DNA of 64,000 nucleotides from Modicisalibacter muralis (GCF_900102945.1 NZ_FNGI01000005.1:62001-126000), one strand, 5' to 3'. Shown: positions 1-9,307, counted from the first letter of the stretch. Notes: generated by a model from the letters alone, not told the origin. Numbers and translations: made by a program.

Positions 1-1177
1 CGAGGAAACCGGCCTGGGTCTGGCCACCGGCGATAGCGACCGGGTGTGCCGCCCGATACCCGGCACGCTGATGCCGACACCCTGGCTGCGCGAGGGGCGC
101 CAGGCCCAGCTGCTGATGACCATGCAGGAAACCGACGGCCGGCCGTTTTTCGCCGACCCGCGTCAGGTGCTGAGCCGGGTGCTGGCCGGGTTCACCGCGC
201 GCGGTCTGACCCCGGTGGTTGCGCTGGAACTGGAATTCTATCTGGTCGACCGGCGCCGCGACGATCTTGGCCTGGCCCAACCGCCCTGCTCGCCCGGGAC
301 CGGCGAACGCGCCACCCAGAGCCAGCTCTACTCGATCAACGAGCTCGACGAATACGCCGATTTCCTCGAGGAAATACAGCAGGCCGCCATCGCCCAGCAA
401 CTGCCGCTGGACACCGCACTCAAGGAGTGCGCGCCGGGTCAGTTCGAGATCAACCTGATTCACTGTGACGATGCGATCAAGGCCTGCGATAGCGCCGTGC
501 TGCTCAAGCGCCTGATCAAGGGCGTGGCGCTCAATCACGGCTTCGAGGCCACGTTCATGGCCAAGCCTTACGGCGACGAGGCCGGTAGCGGCGCGCATGT
601 GCATATCAGCCTGATCGACGGCGAAGGGCGCAACATCTTCTCCAGCGACGACGAGGACCCGTTAGGCACCCCGGCATTGAAGCAGGCGATCGCCGGCCTG
701 CTGGAGTTGATGTCGGCTTCGATGGCCATCTTCTCGCCCAACCTCAATTCGTTCCGGCGTTTCCAGCCCGGGCTTTACGTGCCCATGGCGCCTTCCTGGG
801 GCTACGACAACCGCTCGGTGGCGGTGCGCATTCCATCGGGCCCCAATGCCGCGCGGCGCATCGAGCATCGCGTCGCCGGCGCCGACGCCAACCCGTATTT
901 GATGTTGGCGACGTTGCTGGCATCGGTCATGCACGGCTTGAAAAACGAATTGACGCCACCCGAGGCGATCAGCGGCAACGCCTACGAGCAACTCGAGCCG
1001 ACGCTGACCAATAGCTGGCAGCACGCACTCGACCTGTTCGCGACCAACGAGGTGCTGGCCGAGGCGCTGGGTCGCGATTTCATCCATGTCTACCACGCCA
1101 ACCGGCTCGCCGAACGCGCTTATGCCATGCGCACCGTCAGTTCGCTGGAGTATGACTGGTATCTGCGCCACGTCTGA
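1..1177 (+). CDS. Glutamine synthetase family protein (gamma-glutamylpolyamine synthetase-like), 5' end cut by window
   Basis: Belongs to the glutamine synthetase superfamily and probably ligates glutamate to an amine such as putrescine in the cytoplasm, using ATP. The frame is open from base 2, and the first codons (EETGLGLATGDSDR) match the internal region of PuuA-like enzymes, so the true start lies outside the window. Visible family blocks are AKPYGDEAGSGAHVHISL (ATP/metal site), NSFRRFQPG, PSWGYDNRSVAVRIPSG and the substrate segment RIEHRVAGADANPYL, ending in a normal C-terminus. A second PuuA-like gene lies about 10 kb downstream on the other strand in a polyamine operon, which supports a polyamine or related amine substrate, but the exact substrate is inferred. 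Convergent with the next gene, with a long hairpin between them. Confidence 0.9.
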   Translation, partial: EETGLGLATGDSDRVCRPIPGTLMPTPWLREGRQAQLLMTMQETDGRPFFADPRQVLSRVLAGFTARGLTPVVALELEFYLVDRRRDDLGLAQPPCSPGTGERATQSQLYSINELDEYADFLEEIQQAAIAQQLPLDTALKECAPGQFEINLIHCDDAIKACDSAVLLKRLIKGVALNHGFEATFMAKPYGDEAGSGAHVHISLIDGEGRNIFSSDDEDPLGTPALKQAIAGLLELMSASMAIFSPNLNSFRRFQPGLYVPMAPSWGYDNRSVAVRIPSGPNAARRIEHRVAGADANPYLMLATLLASVMHGLKNELTPPEAISGNAYEQLEPTLTNSWQHALDLFATNEVLAEALGRDFIHVYHANRLAERAYAMRTVSSLEYDWYLRHV

Positions 1178-1198
1178 TCATGGCTTGAGATAGCCAAA

Positions 1199-1234
1199 CG
1201 CCAGGCGCCCCATCGACGGATGGGGCGCCTGGCG
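1199..1234. terminator. Perfect 16-bp hairpin between convergent genes
   Basis: Left arm CGCCAGGCGCCCCATC, loop GACG, right arm GATGGGGCGCCTGGCG, with no mismatch. It lies between the convergent glutamine-synthetase-like gene and the glycine-zipper gene, as expected for a bidirectional terminator. There is no clear U tract on either side, so intrinsic termination is an inference. Confidence 0.55.
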
Positions 1235-1258
1235 TCGTGAACTCGCTAAAATCTCCAA

Positions 1259-1819
1259 TCAGGAACTGGCGTTGCCACCCCCGGCGGCGGCCTGCCACTG
1301 CGGCTCGCCATTCTCCAGCGGCACGCGATCGCCTTCGGGTGCCTGGTCGAGTTGGGTTTCGTAGGCTTGGCCATCGACCCGGTACTCGACGTCATAGCCG
1401 ATCAGTTGTTCCTGGGAATCGGTCACGGTGCGGCAACGCCGCTCGCTGGTGGTGTAGGTATCGCCCTGCTGCATGCGCTGCTGCACCTCGCGACCGGCAA
1501 AACCGCCAGCCACGGCGCCCGCCGCGGTAGCGATCTTCTGACCGCTGCCATCGCCGATCTGATTGCCCAGCACGCCACCGACGATCGCGCCGATCGCGGT
1601 GCCGGCGATGCGGTTGGGGTCCTTCACCGGGCGCCGGTGTGTCACGGCAACGTTCTCGCAGACTTCGCGCGGCGTCTCGACGGTTTCGGTGACGCGGTCG
1701 ACACTGATCACCTCGGCGAACTGTGGCTGCTGGGCCGTTTGCATCTGATAAGCACCGAAGGCCAGGCCACCCAGGCCCAGCACCGCTAGGGTGCCACCAA
1801 TGACGATTGATTTGCTCAT
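1259..1819 (-). CDS. Glycine-zipper 2TM-domain envelope protein
   Basis: A 186-residue protein with an N-terminal hydrophobic segment (about residues 5-27, VIGGTLAVLGLGGLAFGAYQ) that acts as a signal anchor or signal peptide. A central glycine zipper (about residues 72-110: GTAIGAIVGGVLGNQIG and AAGAVAGGFAGREVQQR) is typical of the Rickettsia 17-kDa antigen/YmgG-like family of envelope proteins. Two cysteines (in REVCENV and RRCRTV) flank the zipper and could form a disulfide. The C-terminal part (GYDVEYRVDGQAYETQL) resembles the folded domain seen in such proteins. No lipobox is evident. Function is unknown; it is likely periplasmic or membrane-associated. Monocistronic, with AGGAGTCG before the start. 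Confidence 0.8.
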   Translation of the reverse strand: MSKSIVIGGTLAVLGLGGLAFGAYQMQTAQQPQFAEVISVDRVTETVETPREVCENVAVTHRRPVKDPNRIAGTAIGAIVGGVLGNQIGDGSGQKIATAAGAVAGGFAGREVQQRMQQGDTYTTSERRCRTVTDSQEQLIGYDVEYRVDGQAYETQLDQAPEGDRVPLENGEPQWQAAAGGGNASS

Positions 1820-2049
1820 ATGTCGACTCCTGTATTCTTCTTGACGTCACTGTCGTTCAAGCTGCTGATCCGTTTCGCTGATAGAGGTCCGCATAACGAG
1901 CGATGTGTGGACGATACGCCGGCTCGAGCGCATCGCTGACCACGAGAGACAGGCTAAGCTTACTGCATCGAATGCGTTGCCGTTAGTTTTTGAACAGTGT
2001 TTTCATATTGTTTGTCATTTCTCCGAAGAACCCTTGAGCATCCATTCCT

Positions 2050-3111
2050 TCAGTTCGCGAAAAGCTCATCGACGTCGCAGACTTCACCGCAGCGATCCGG
2101 CGAATAGCCCGGTAGTTCGGCAACCGCGGTCTTGAAAGCCTCGCTTTCGATCAGTTCGAACAGCCGCTGAAATTTCGGATCGCTGAGGGATTTCCCATGG
2201 CAGACCATCAGGTAGTGCTCACTGGCCAGCGGTATGAATCCCAGACCGAACTGGCGCGCTGCGGCCTCCACGCCAAAGCCGACGTCCGCCATGCCGGCGG
2301 CGATATAGGCCGCCACCGCCGAGTGGGTGTATTCCTCGAGCTCGTAGCCCCTGATCCCGCGCATCGACAGCCCGGCCTCGCGAAGCAAGCCATCGAGTAG
2401 CGCCCGGGTGCCGGAGTCCTTCTGGCGATTGATGAAACGCACATCGGCTTGCAACAGATCCGGCAATCCCTTGATCCGCTTGGGATTATCCGGCTTGACC
2501 ATCAAGCCCTGGCAACGCGTAATAAAGCGAATGACGCGGTGGCTGCGGGGTTTCAGCAGGCGACGGTGGGCCTGTATCAACGGGCCGCTGGTCGCGCTCG
2601 TCGGCAGGTGAAAGCCAGCCAGGTCACAGGCACCGCGATTGAGCGCCGCCAACGCCTCCCGGGGGCTGCAGTACTGCAGATCGAGTTGCAGGTCGGTGGC
2701 GAATTTCGGCAACAGGGCCACCGCATAGCCATGACTGGCATGCAGGCGCAGCACCGGCTTGACGCCTTCCAGCAATTGCTGAATCTCGAGATTCAATTCC
2801 GAACCCAGACTTTCGAGCTGAGGACCCAATCGCGCGATGACGCGCTGCTCGGCCCACAACAATTTTTCACCCAGCGGCGATAGCCGAGCCCCCCGCCCCC
2901 GCTGCATCTCGACGAGTGCCAGTCCGAAGAAATCGGTCCACTTGTTGAGCAGGTTCCAGGCATGGCGATAGGAAATGCCACACCCCTTGGCCGCCACGGT
3001 CAGCTTGCCACTCTGGTGAATCGCCTGTAGCAATCCAAAAAGCTGGGGATCGAGGCGCTTGCCGGCCTCGTCCGTGAAGCTCCACTCGGGGATGATTCGA
3101 ATTTTTTTCAT
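2050..3111 (-). CDS. ModE-like HTH regulator with periplasmic-binding-type sensor domain, probable formate dehydrogenase regulator
   Basis: A 353-residue cytoplasmic one-component regulator. Residues about 15-95 form a ModE/LysR-type winged helix (LDPQLFGLLQAIHQSGKLTVAAK, then SYRHAWNLLNKW), with the RGRGARLSPLGEKLL wing typical of ModE N-domains. Residues about 115-340 form a PBP-like domain of the family related to molybdate/tungstate-binding proteins (RFINRQKDSGTRALLDGLL, SAVAAYIAAGMADVGFGVEAAA). It is transcribed divergently from the Mo/W-dependent formate dehydrogenase operon across 135 bp with two AT-rich inverted repeats, one covering its own start codon. Control of fds and autoregulation are therefore likely. 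The ligand (molybdate, formate or another oxyanion) is not shown by the sequence. Confidence 0.8.
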   Translation of the reverse strand: MKKIRIIPEWSFTDEAGKRLDPQLFGLLQAIHQSGKLTVAAKGCGISYRHAWNLLNKWTDFFGLALVEMQRGRGARLSPLGEKLLWAEQRVIARLGPQLESLGSELNLEIQQLLEGVKPVLRLHASHGYAVALLPKFATDLQLDLQYCSPREALAALNRGACDLAGFHLPTSATSGPLIQAHRRLLKPRSHRVIRFITRCQGLMVKPDNPKRIKGLPDLLQADVRFINRQKDSGTRALLDGLLREAGLSMRGIRGYELEEYTHSAVAAYIAAGMADVGFGVEAAARQFGLGFIPLASEHYLMVCHGKSLSDPKFQRLFELIESEAFKTAVAELPGYSPDRCGEVCDVDELFAN

Positions 3112-3210
3112 ATGAATTAAATTTCATATTTTGTGATTCATGATCCGATGCTAGCTTTGCCGCGATAGAGTAACAACCACAAAAACAAATATGAATTGTT
3201 TTACATATTT
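3110..3210. promoter_or_regulatory. Two inverted-repeat operator candidates in the fds divergent promoter region
   Basis: Repeat one is ATATGAA-N6-TTCATAT at 3110-3129 and overlaps the regulator's start codon. Repeat two is AAATATG-N10-CATATTT at 3187-3210, about 37 bp before the fdsG start. Both share ATATG/CATAT half-sites in a region far richer in A+T than its surroundings. The layout fits binding by the divergent regulator for autoregulation and fds control; this is inferred from position and symmetry only. Confidence 0.5.
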
Positions 3211-3246
3211 AACCGTGAAGCGCAAAACTAGCAACCAGGTGATCCC

Positions 3247-3738
3247 ATGAGTGGCTCTTCCGAGTGGACTCCCCAGCTTTTGCAACAAGAGATCGACGCG
3301 TTGAGGTCGCTGCCCGGCGCGCTGCTGCCGATCCTGCATGCGATCCAGAACCGTTTTGGTCATGTTCCCACCGAAGCCGTGCCGCTCATCGCCGAATCGT
3401 TGCGGCAATCGCGCGCCGAAGTCCACGGCGTGATCAGCTTCTACCATCATTTTCGCAGCACCCCACCCGGCAACCACACGCTGCGGATCTGCCGGGCCGA
3501 GGCCTGCCAGGCGAGAGGGTCGCGCGCGCTGGAGGCTCATGCCAAGGCACGCCTGGGCATCGACTATCACCGCACCACCGCAGATCGTGAGCTCAGCCTG
3601 GAGCCGGTCTACTGCCTGGGGAATTGCGCCTGCGGTCCATCCATCCAGGTTGGCGATCGCGTGCTCGGCCGAGTCACGGCGGACAAGTTCGATCGCCTGG
3701 TCGATGAGTTGAAGACTCACGTAGTGGAGGTGAAATGA
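3247..3738 (+). CDS. fdsG: NAD-dependent formate dehydrogenase gamma subunit
   Basis: A 163-residue NuoE-like thioredoxin-fold subunit that carries a [2Fe-2S] cluster in soluble, oxygen-tolerant NAD+-dependent formate dehydrogenases. The four ligand cysteines are visible: C82 and C87 in ICRAEACQARG, and C123 and C127 in CLGNCACGP. The N-terminal helical part (LLPILHAIQNRFGHVP, ESLRQSRAEVHGVISFYHHF) matches the NuoE family. First gene of the fdsGBA-fdhD-fdsD operon, overlapping fdsB by 4 nt, which implies translational coupling. Electrons pass from formate at FdsA through this module to FMN/NAD+ on FdsB. Confidence 0.93.
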   Translation: MSGSSEWTPQLLQQEIDALRSLPGALLPILHAIQNRFGHVPTEAVPLIAESLRQSRAEVHGVISFYHHFRSTPPGNHTLRICRAEACQARGSRALEAHAKARLGIDYHRTTADRELSLEPVYCLGNCACGPSIQVGDRVLGRVTADKFDRLVDELKTHVVEVK

Positions 3739-5309
3739 TGGCGACCCGGCTCTACGTTCCCTATGAAACGACTGCCCTGGCGATGGGTGCCGATGAGGTT
3801 GCCACCCGGATCGTCCGCGAGGCGAAGGTACGTGGTGCAAGCATCGAACTGGTGCGCAACGGATCGCGCGGCCTCGCCTGGCTCGAGCCATTGGTCGAGG
3901 TCGAAACGCCGGCCGGGCGTGTCGCCTATGGCCCGGTCGAACCCGACGACGTCGCCGCCCTGTTCGACAGCGGTTTTCTCGAGAGCCGCACCCAACATGC
4001 ACTGTCACGGGGGGCGACCGAGGAAATCCCCTACCTGAAAAAACAGCAACGCCTGACCTTCGCTCGCATCGGCATCACCGATCCGCTGTCGATCGAGGAT
4101 TACAAGACCCATGACGGTTTTCGTGGCCTGGAGAAGGCGCTGCGACTCGCACCGCAGGCGATTGTCGATGAGGTCACCGCCTCAGGCCTGCGCGGGCGAG
4201 GCGGCGCCGCCTTCCCCACCGGCATCAAGTGGCAAACCGTGCTGGATGCCCCGGCCGATCGGAAATACATCGTCTGCAACGCCGATGAAGGCGATTCCGG
4301 TACCTTCGCCGACCGCCTGGTCATGGAGTGCGACCCCTACCTGCTGATCGAGGGCATGACCATCGCCGGTCTCGCGGTCGGCGCCACCCAGGGCTATATC
4401 TACCTGCGCAGTGAATACCCGCTGGCCCACCAACTAATGAACGAGGCCATCGCAAGGGCCGAAGCCGCTGGCTATCTGGGCGAAAACCTGCTGGACAGTG
4501 GTCGGCGCTTCAACCTCGAAGTGCGCCTCGGCGCCGGCGCCTATATCTGCGGCGAGGAAACCTCGCTGCTCGAGAGCCTCGAAGGCAAGCGCGGCCTGGT
4601 GCGCGCCAAGCCACCGCTGCCGGCGATCGAGGGCCTGTTTGGCCAGCCCACGGTGGTCAACAACGTGCTGTCGCTGGCCGCCGTGCCTTACATACTCGAC
4701 AAGGGTGGCCAAGCCTACGCCGATTATGGCATGGGACGCTCGCGCGGCACCCTGGCGCTGCAACTGGCCGGCAACGTCCAGCGCGGCGGCCTGGTCGAGC
4801 TGGCTTTCGGCGCAACGCTGCGCGAACTGATGGAAGACTTCGGTGACGGCACGTTTTCGGGTCGCCCATTGCGCGCGGTTCAGGTGGGCGGGCCCCTCGG
4901 CGCCTACCTGCCGAAAAGCCAGTGGGACACTCCGATGGACTATGAAGCCTTCGCCGCCATCGGCGCCGTGCTCGGCCACGGCGGTGTGGTGATGTTCGAC
5001 GACACGGTCGACATGGGTGAACAGGCGCGCTTCGCCATGGAGTTCTGCGCCATCGAGTCGTGTGGAAAGTGTACCCCTTGTCGCATCGGCGCGACCCGCG
5101 GCTTAGAAACCATCGACCGCATCCGCGCCGACGACAGGCGTGACGCCAACCTCGCGCTGCTCGGCGAACTCTGCGAGACCATGGTGGACGGTTCGCTGTG
5201 CGCGATGGGCGGCATGACGCCGTTCCCGGTACAAAGCGTACTCGAACACTTCCCGGACGACCTGCAAGGCACCACGGCTGGAGGACGGCATCATGCTGCA
5301 GCACTTTGA
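3735..5309 (+). CDS. fdsB: NAD-dependent formate dehydrogenase beta subunit
   Basis: A 524-residue NuoF-like diaphorase subunit. Residues about 1-100 form an N-terminal thioredoxin-like region. The FMN/NAD+-binding domain follows, with the GRGGAAFPTGIKW loop near residue 155 and CNADEGDSGTFADR. A SLBB-type segment comes next, and the C-terminal ESCGKCTPCRIGATRG motif plus a later cysteine (SLCAMGG) bind a [4Fe-4S] cluster. It takes electrons from the FdsA/FdsG iron-sulfur chain and reduces NAD+. The ATG overlaps the fdsG stop, and the C-terminus overlaps the fdsA start by 17 nt. Length is as usual for the family. Cytoplasmic. Confidence 0.95.
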   Translation: MMATRLYVPYETTALAMGADEVATRIVREAKVRGASIELVRNGSRGLAWLEPLVEVETPAGRVAYGPVEPDDVAALFDSGFLESRTQHALSRGATEEIPYLKKQQRLTFARIGITDPLSIEDYKTHDGFRGLEKALRLAPQAIVDEVTASGLRGRGGAAFPTGIKWQTVLDAPADRKYIVCNADEGDSGTFADRLVMECDPYLLIEGMTIAGLAVGATQGYIYLRSEYPLAHQLMNEAIARAEAAGYLGENLLDSGRRFNLEVRLGAGAYICGEETSLLESLEGKRGLVRAKPPLPAIEGLFGQPTVVNNVLSLAAVPYILDKGGQAYADYGMGRSRGTLALQLAGNVQRGGLVELAFGATLRELMEDFGDGTFSGRPLRAVQVGGPLGAYLPKSQWDTPMDYEAFAAIGAVLGHGGVVMFDDTVDMGEQARFAMEFCAIESCGKCTPCRIGATRGLETIDRIRADDRRDANLALLGELCETMVDGSLCAMGGMTPFPVQSVLEHFPDDLQGTTAGGRHHAAAL

Positions 5310-8169
5310 CCCCAACAAGGATTACGGCACCCCGGCCCGGCTGTCCGAGACCCTGGTCACCCTGGAAATCGACGGCAGCGAAATCAGCGTGCCCGAGGGA
5401 ACGTCAGTACTGCGTGCCGCGGCACTCGCCGATATCAATATTCCCAAGCTGTGCGCCTCGGACAATCTCGACGCCTTCGGCTCCTGCCGATTGTGCGCGG
5501 TACGCATCGATGGCCGGCGCGGCTACCCGGCTTCGTGTACCACGCCCGTCGCGGAGGGCATGCGGGTCACCACCCAGGATAGCAAGCTGGCCAAGCTGCG
5601 CCGCAATATCATGGAGTTGTACATTTCCGACCATCCGCTGGATTGCCTGACCTGCCCCGCCAATGGCGATTGCGAATTGCAGGACATGGCCGGCGCGGTC
5701 GGCCTGCGTGAGGTGCGCTACGGCTTCGACGGTGAAAATCACCTGGAAGCCGAGCAGGATCACTCCAACCCCTACTTCAGCTTCGATCCCAGCAAGTGCA
5801 TCCTCTGTTCGCGTTGCGTGCGCGCTTGCGACGAGGTCCAGGGCACCTTCGCGCTGACCATCGACGGCCGCGGTTTCGATTCCCAGGTATCGCCGGGGCA
5901 GAACGCCGCGTTCATGGACTCCGAATGCGTGTCCTGCGGCGCCTGCGTGCAAGCCTGCCCGACCGCGACGCTGATGGAAAAGAGCGTCATCGACAAGGGC
6001 CAGCCGGAACACAGCGTGATTACCACCTGCGCTTACTGCGGCGTGGGTTGTTCGTTCAAGGCCGAAATGAAGGGCGACGAGGTCATCCGCATGGTGCCCT
6101 ACAAGGGTGGCGACGCGAACCATGGCCACTCCTGCGTCAAGGGGCGTTTCGCCTTCGGTTACGCGACGCACAAGGACCGTATCAAGCAGCCGATGATCCG
6201 CGATTCGATCGACCAGCCCTGGCGCGAAGTCGGCTGGGAAGAGGCGATCGCCTTCGCCGCCCAGCGGCTGAAAGCGGTACAAGCGGAGCATGGCCGCGAG
6301 AGCATCGGCGGCATCACCTCGTCGCGCTGCACCAACGAGGAAACTTATCTGGTGCAGAAGCTGGTGCGCGCGGCGTTCGGCAACAACAATACCGATACCT
6401 GCGCGCGGGTCTGCCACTCGCCTACCGGCTATGGCCTGAAGCTCACCCTCGGCGAATCCGCCGGCACCCAGACATTCGATTCGGTCATGCAGGCCGACAC
6501 GATCATCGTGATCGGCGCCAACCCGACCGACGCCCACCCGGTCTTCGGCTCGCAGATGCGCCGCCGCCTGCGTGAAGGCGCGCAATTGATCGTCATCGAT
6601 CCACGGCGCATCGATCTGCTGAAAACGCCGCACCTGAAGGATGCCCAGCACCTGGCGCTACGCCCGGGCACCAACGTGGCGTTGGTCAATGCCCTGGCGC
6701 ATGTGGTCATCGACGAAGGGCTCGAGGATACGCAGTTCATTGCCGAGCGCTGCGATACCCAGGCCTACCAAGCCTGGCGCGATTTCATCAGCGATCAACG
6801 CCATGCCCCGGAGCGGGTCGAGTCGATCACCGGCGTGCCGGCCGAAGCCGTGCGCCGCGCCGCGCGTAGCTATGCCAAGGCAGCCAACGGCGCCATCTAC
6901 TATGGCCTGGGCGTCACCGAGCACAGCCAGGGCTCGACCATGGTCATCGGCATCGCCAACCTGGCCATGGCCACCGGCAACCTCGGTCGCGAGGGTGTCG
7001 GCGTCAATCCGCTGCGCGGCCAGAACAATGTGCAAGGCTCCTGCGACATGGGCTCCTTTCCGCATGAACTGCCGGGCTATCAGCACGTGGCCGACGCGGC
7101 CGTGCGCGGTCGCTTCGAACGGGCCTGGGGCGTTGCGCTCGACGACGAGCCGGGCCTGCGTATTCCCAACATGTTCGATGCGGCGATCGCCGGCACCTTC
7201 AAGGCGCTCTACGTTCAGGGCGAGGATATCGCTCAGTCCGACCCCAATACCCAGCATGTCGAAGCGGCATTGCGGTCGCTGGAGTGCCTGATCGTACAGG
7301 ATATCTTTCTCAACGAGACGGCCAAGTTCGCCCATGTGCTGCTGCCGGGCTCCACCTTCCTCGAGAAGAACGGCACCTTCACCAATGCCGAGCGCCGCAT
7401 CAACCGGGTACGCAAGGTCATGGCGCCGCTTGCCGGCAAGGAGGATTGGGAGGTTACCGTGGCGCTGTCCAATGCGCTGGGTTATCCAATGGACTACCGC
7501 CACCCTTCCGAGATCATGGACGAGATCGCCCGCCTGACCCCGACGTTCAGCGGCGTCGACTATGACAAGCTGGAACGCCTCGGCAGCATTCAGTGGCCTT
7601 GCGACGAGCGGCACCCAGACGGCACTCCGACCATGCACGTCGAAGACTTCCCGATCGGCCGCGGCCACTTCGCGATCACCGAGTACCTGGCGACCGAGGA
7701 ACGCACCAATGGCCGTTTCCCACTGCTGCTGACCACCGGGCGCATCCTCTCGCAATACAACGTGGGCGCCCAGACCCGGCGTACCCACAACCAGGTCTGG
7801 CATGACGAGGATGTACTGGAAGTGCATCCCCACGACGCCGAGGTGCGCGGTATCAGCGATGGCGACTGGCTGGGCATTTCCAGCCGATCCGGCCAGACGG
7901 TGCTGCGCGCTCGCATCAGCGAGCGCATGCTGGCGGGCGTGGTGTACACCACCTTTCACCACCCGGGTAGCGGCGCCAACGTGATTACCACCGATAGTTC
8001 CGACTGGGCCACCAATTGCCCCGAGTACAAGGTGACTGCCGTACAGGTCGAGAAGGTCAGTCAGCCATCCGCGTGGCAACGCCATTTCCACGCGTTCGAT
8101 GAATTGCAACAGCGGTTGCTCGAGGGCCACATTCAGCAGCCCGCGCCCGAAGCCGGAGCGCAGCGATGA
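5293..8169 (+). CDS. fdsA: NAD-dependent formate dehydrogenase alpha (catalytic, molybdopterin) subunit
   Basis: A 958-residue catalytic subunit oxidising formate to CO2 at a bis-MGD molybdenum (or tungsten) centre. Cluster ligands can be counted: plant-type [2Fe-2S] at C54, C65, C68, C82; His-Cys3 [4Fe-4S] at H114, C118, C121, C127; two ferredoxin-type clusters at C169/172/175/179 and C212/215/218/222; and a further [4Fe-4S] at C246, C249, C253, C281. The active-site pair is Cys374-His375 in ARVCHSPTGYG. This is cysteine, not selenocysteine, so no SECIS element is needed. Several blocks (GANPTDAHPVFG, NPLRGQNNVQGSCDMG, and the C-terminal MGD-binding NCPEYKVTAVQV) fit FdsA/FdhF-like enzymes. 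FdhD, encoded next, is needed to sulfurate the cofactor. Confidence 0.96.
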   Translation: MLQHFDPNKDYGTPARLSETLVTLEIDGSEISVPEGTSVLRAAALADINIPKLCASDNLDAFGSCRLCAVRIDGRRGYPASCTTPVAEGMRVTTQDSKLAKLRRNIMELYISDHPLDCLTCPANGDCELQDMAGAVGLREVRYGFDGENHLEAEQDHSNPYFSFDPSKCILCSRCVRACDEVQGTFALTIDGRGFDSQVSPGQNAAFMDSECVSCGACVQACPTATLMEKSVIDKGQPEHSVITTCAYCGVGCSFKAEMKGDEVIRMVPYKGGDANHGHSCVKGRFAFGYATHKDRIKQPMIRDSIDQPWREVGWEEAIAFAAQRLKAVQAEHGRESIGGITSSRCTNEETYLVQKLVRAAFGNNNTDTCARVCHSPTGYGLKLTLGESAGTQTFDSVMQADTIIVIGANPTDAHPVFGSQMRRRLREGAQLIVIDPRRIDLLKTPHLKDAQHLALRPGTNVALVNALAHVVIDEGLEDTQFIAERCDTQAYQAWRDFISDQRHAPERVESITGVPAEAVRRAARSYAKAANGAIYYGLGVTEHSQGSTMVIGIANLAMATGNLGREGVGVNPLRGQNNVQGSCDMGSFPHELPGYQHVADAAVRGRFERAWGVALDDEPGLRIPNMFDAAIAGTFKALYVQGEDIAQSDPNTQHVEAALRSLECLIVQDIFLNETAKFAHVLLPGSTFLEKNGTFTNAERRINRVRKVMAPLAGKEDWEVTVALSNALGYPMDYRHPSEIMDEIARLTPTFSGVDYDKLERLGSIQWPCDERHPDGTPTMHVEDFPIGRGHFAITEYLATEERTNGRFPLLLTTGRILSQYNVGAQTRRTHNQVWHDEDVLEVHPHDAEVRGISDGDWLGISSRSGQTVLRARISERMLAGVVYTTFHHPGSGANVITTDSSDWATNCPEYKVTAVQVEKVSQPSAWQRHFHAFDELQQRLLEGHIQQPAPEAGAQR

Positions 8170-9077
8170 AGACGCCGGGCGCGAGCCATGCCAGCTATCG
8201 GGCCGCGGTGGATATTCGCCGAGGCCGAGACGGCGAGCCGCTTGGGGCGATCGACCGCATCGCGCTGGAAGTGCCGGTGGCGCTGGTCTACAACGGGATT
8301 TCGCATGCCGTGATGATGGCCACGCCGGCCGATCTCGACGACTTCGCACTCGGTTTCAGCCTCAGCGAAGGCATCCTGCGTTGCCGCGATGAGCTTTACG
8401 ACATCGAGCTCGAAAAGCAAGAGGAAGGCATTGCGGTACATGTGCAAATCAGTGCCCAGCGTTTCGCCGAACTCAAGCTGCGCCGCCGCAGCCTGGTCGG
8501 TCGCACCGGCTGCGGACTGTGTGGCACCGAATCGCTGCAGCAGGCGATTCGTGAGGTGCCGCCGGTTAAGGCACCGACAATCGCCGACAGTGCCATTCAG
8601 CGCGCCCTGGGCGAGCTTTCCCGCCACCAGCCATTACAGGGCGAAACCGGCGCCAGCCACGCCGCCGCCTGGTGCGATGCCGCTGGCGCCATCGTGCTGG
8701 CGCGCGAGGACGTCGGCCGTCACAACGCACTGGACAAGCTGATTGGCGCGTTGATGCGTAGCGACCAGCCACGCGGCGAGGGCTTTGCGCTGGTCTCGAG
8801 TCGCGCCAGCTACGAGATGGTGCAGAAAAGCTGCAGCGCCGGGATCGGCTGTCTTGTCGCGGTCTCCGCGCCAACTTCGCTGGCGGTCGAGCAGGCCCGG
8901 CAAGCCGGATTGACGCTGGTCGGCTTCGCCCGCCCCGGACGCCATGTGGTCTATACCGCCTCCACGCCCTCAAACAAGGCAAGCCCGCCGGTATTGCCGC
9001 TGGCCCAAGCCAATCCAGCCGGCCGCCAAAGACTCGACACCCTGCCCGACCACGCCTACCGAGGCTACCTGCAATGA
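8166..9077 (+). CDS. fdhD: Formate dehydrogenase accessory sulfurtransferase FdhD (FdsC)
   Basis: A 303-residue cytoplasmic protein that inserts the sulfido ligand into the bis-MGD cofactor of formate dehydrogenase. The CxxC sulfur-transfer loop is present as C116-G-L-C119 within RTGCGLCGTES, followed by the family blocks HAAAWCD, LAREDVGRHNALDKL and SSRASYEMVQKSCSAGIG. The first 30 residues are variable, as usual. The start overlaps the fdsA stop by 4 nt and the stop overlaps fdsD, so its expression is coupled to its client enzyme. Confidence 0.94.
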   Translation: MKTPGASHASYRAAVDIRRGRDGEPLGAIDRIALEVPVALVYNGISHAVMMATPADLDDFALGFSLSEGILRCRDELYDIELEKQEEGIAVHVQISAQRFAELKLRRRSLVGRTGCGLCGTESLQQAIREVPPVKAPTIADSAIQRALGELSRHQPLQGETGASHAAAWCDAAGAIVLAREDVGRHNALDKLIGALMRSDQPRGEGFALVSSRASYEMVQKSCSAGIGCLVAVSAPTSLAVEQARQAGLTLVGFARPGRHVVYTASTPSNKASPPVLPLAQANPAGRQRLDTLPDHAYRGYLQ

Positions 9078-9304
9078 GTCACAGCCAACTCGACATGCTG
9101 ATTCAAATGGCCAACCAGATCGCCGATAACAACACCCACCATGGCAGCGATGCGGCGGCGGCCCACTACGTGGCAACACATTTGCACAAGTTCTGGGCGC
9201 GCAGCATGAAGCAGCAGATCATCGGCTACCACGATGACGATGGTAACCGTCTCACTCCGGTCGCCAGACTCGCCGTACGGCAGTTGGCCAGTGGCGAGTC
9301 CTGA
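9074..9304 (+). CDS. fdsD: Formate dehydrogenase delta subunit
   Basis: A 76-residue protein with the FdsD family pattern (LDMLIQMANQIADNN, HLHKFWARSMKQQII, LTPVARLAVRQL). In soluble formate dehydrogenases this subunit supports assembly or stability of the complex and binds no cofactor itself. It closes the fds operon. Its stop codon is 3 nt from the stop of the convergent puuB-like gene and no hairpin separates them, so the two operons probably read into each other's 3' ends. Confidence 0.9.
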   Translation: MSHSQLDMLIQMANQIADNNTHHGSDAAAAHYVATHLHKFWARSMKQQIIGYHDDDGNRLTPVARLAVRQLASGES

Positions 9305-9307
9305 AAC

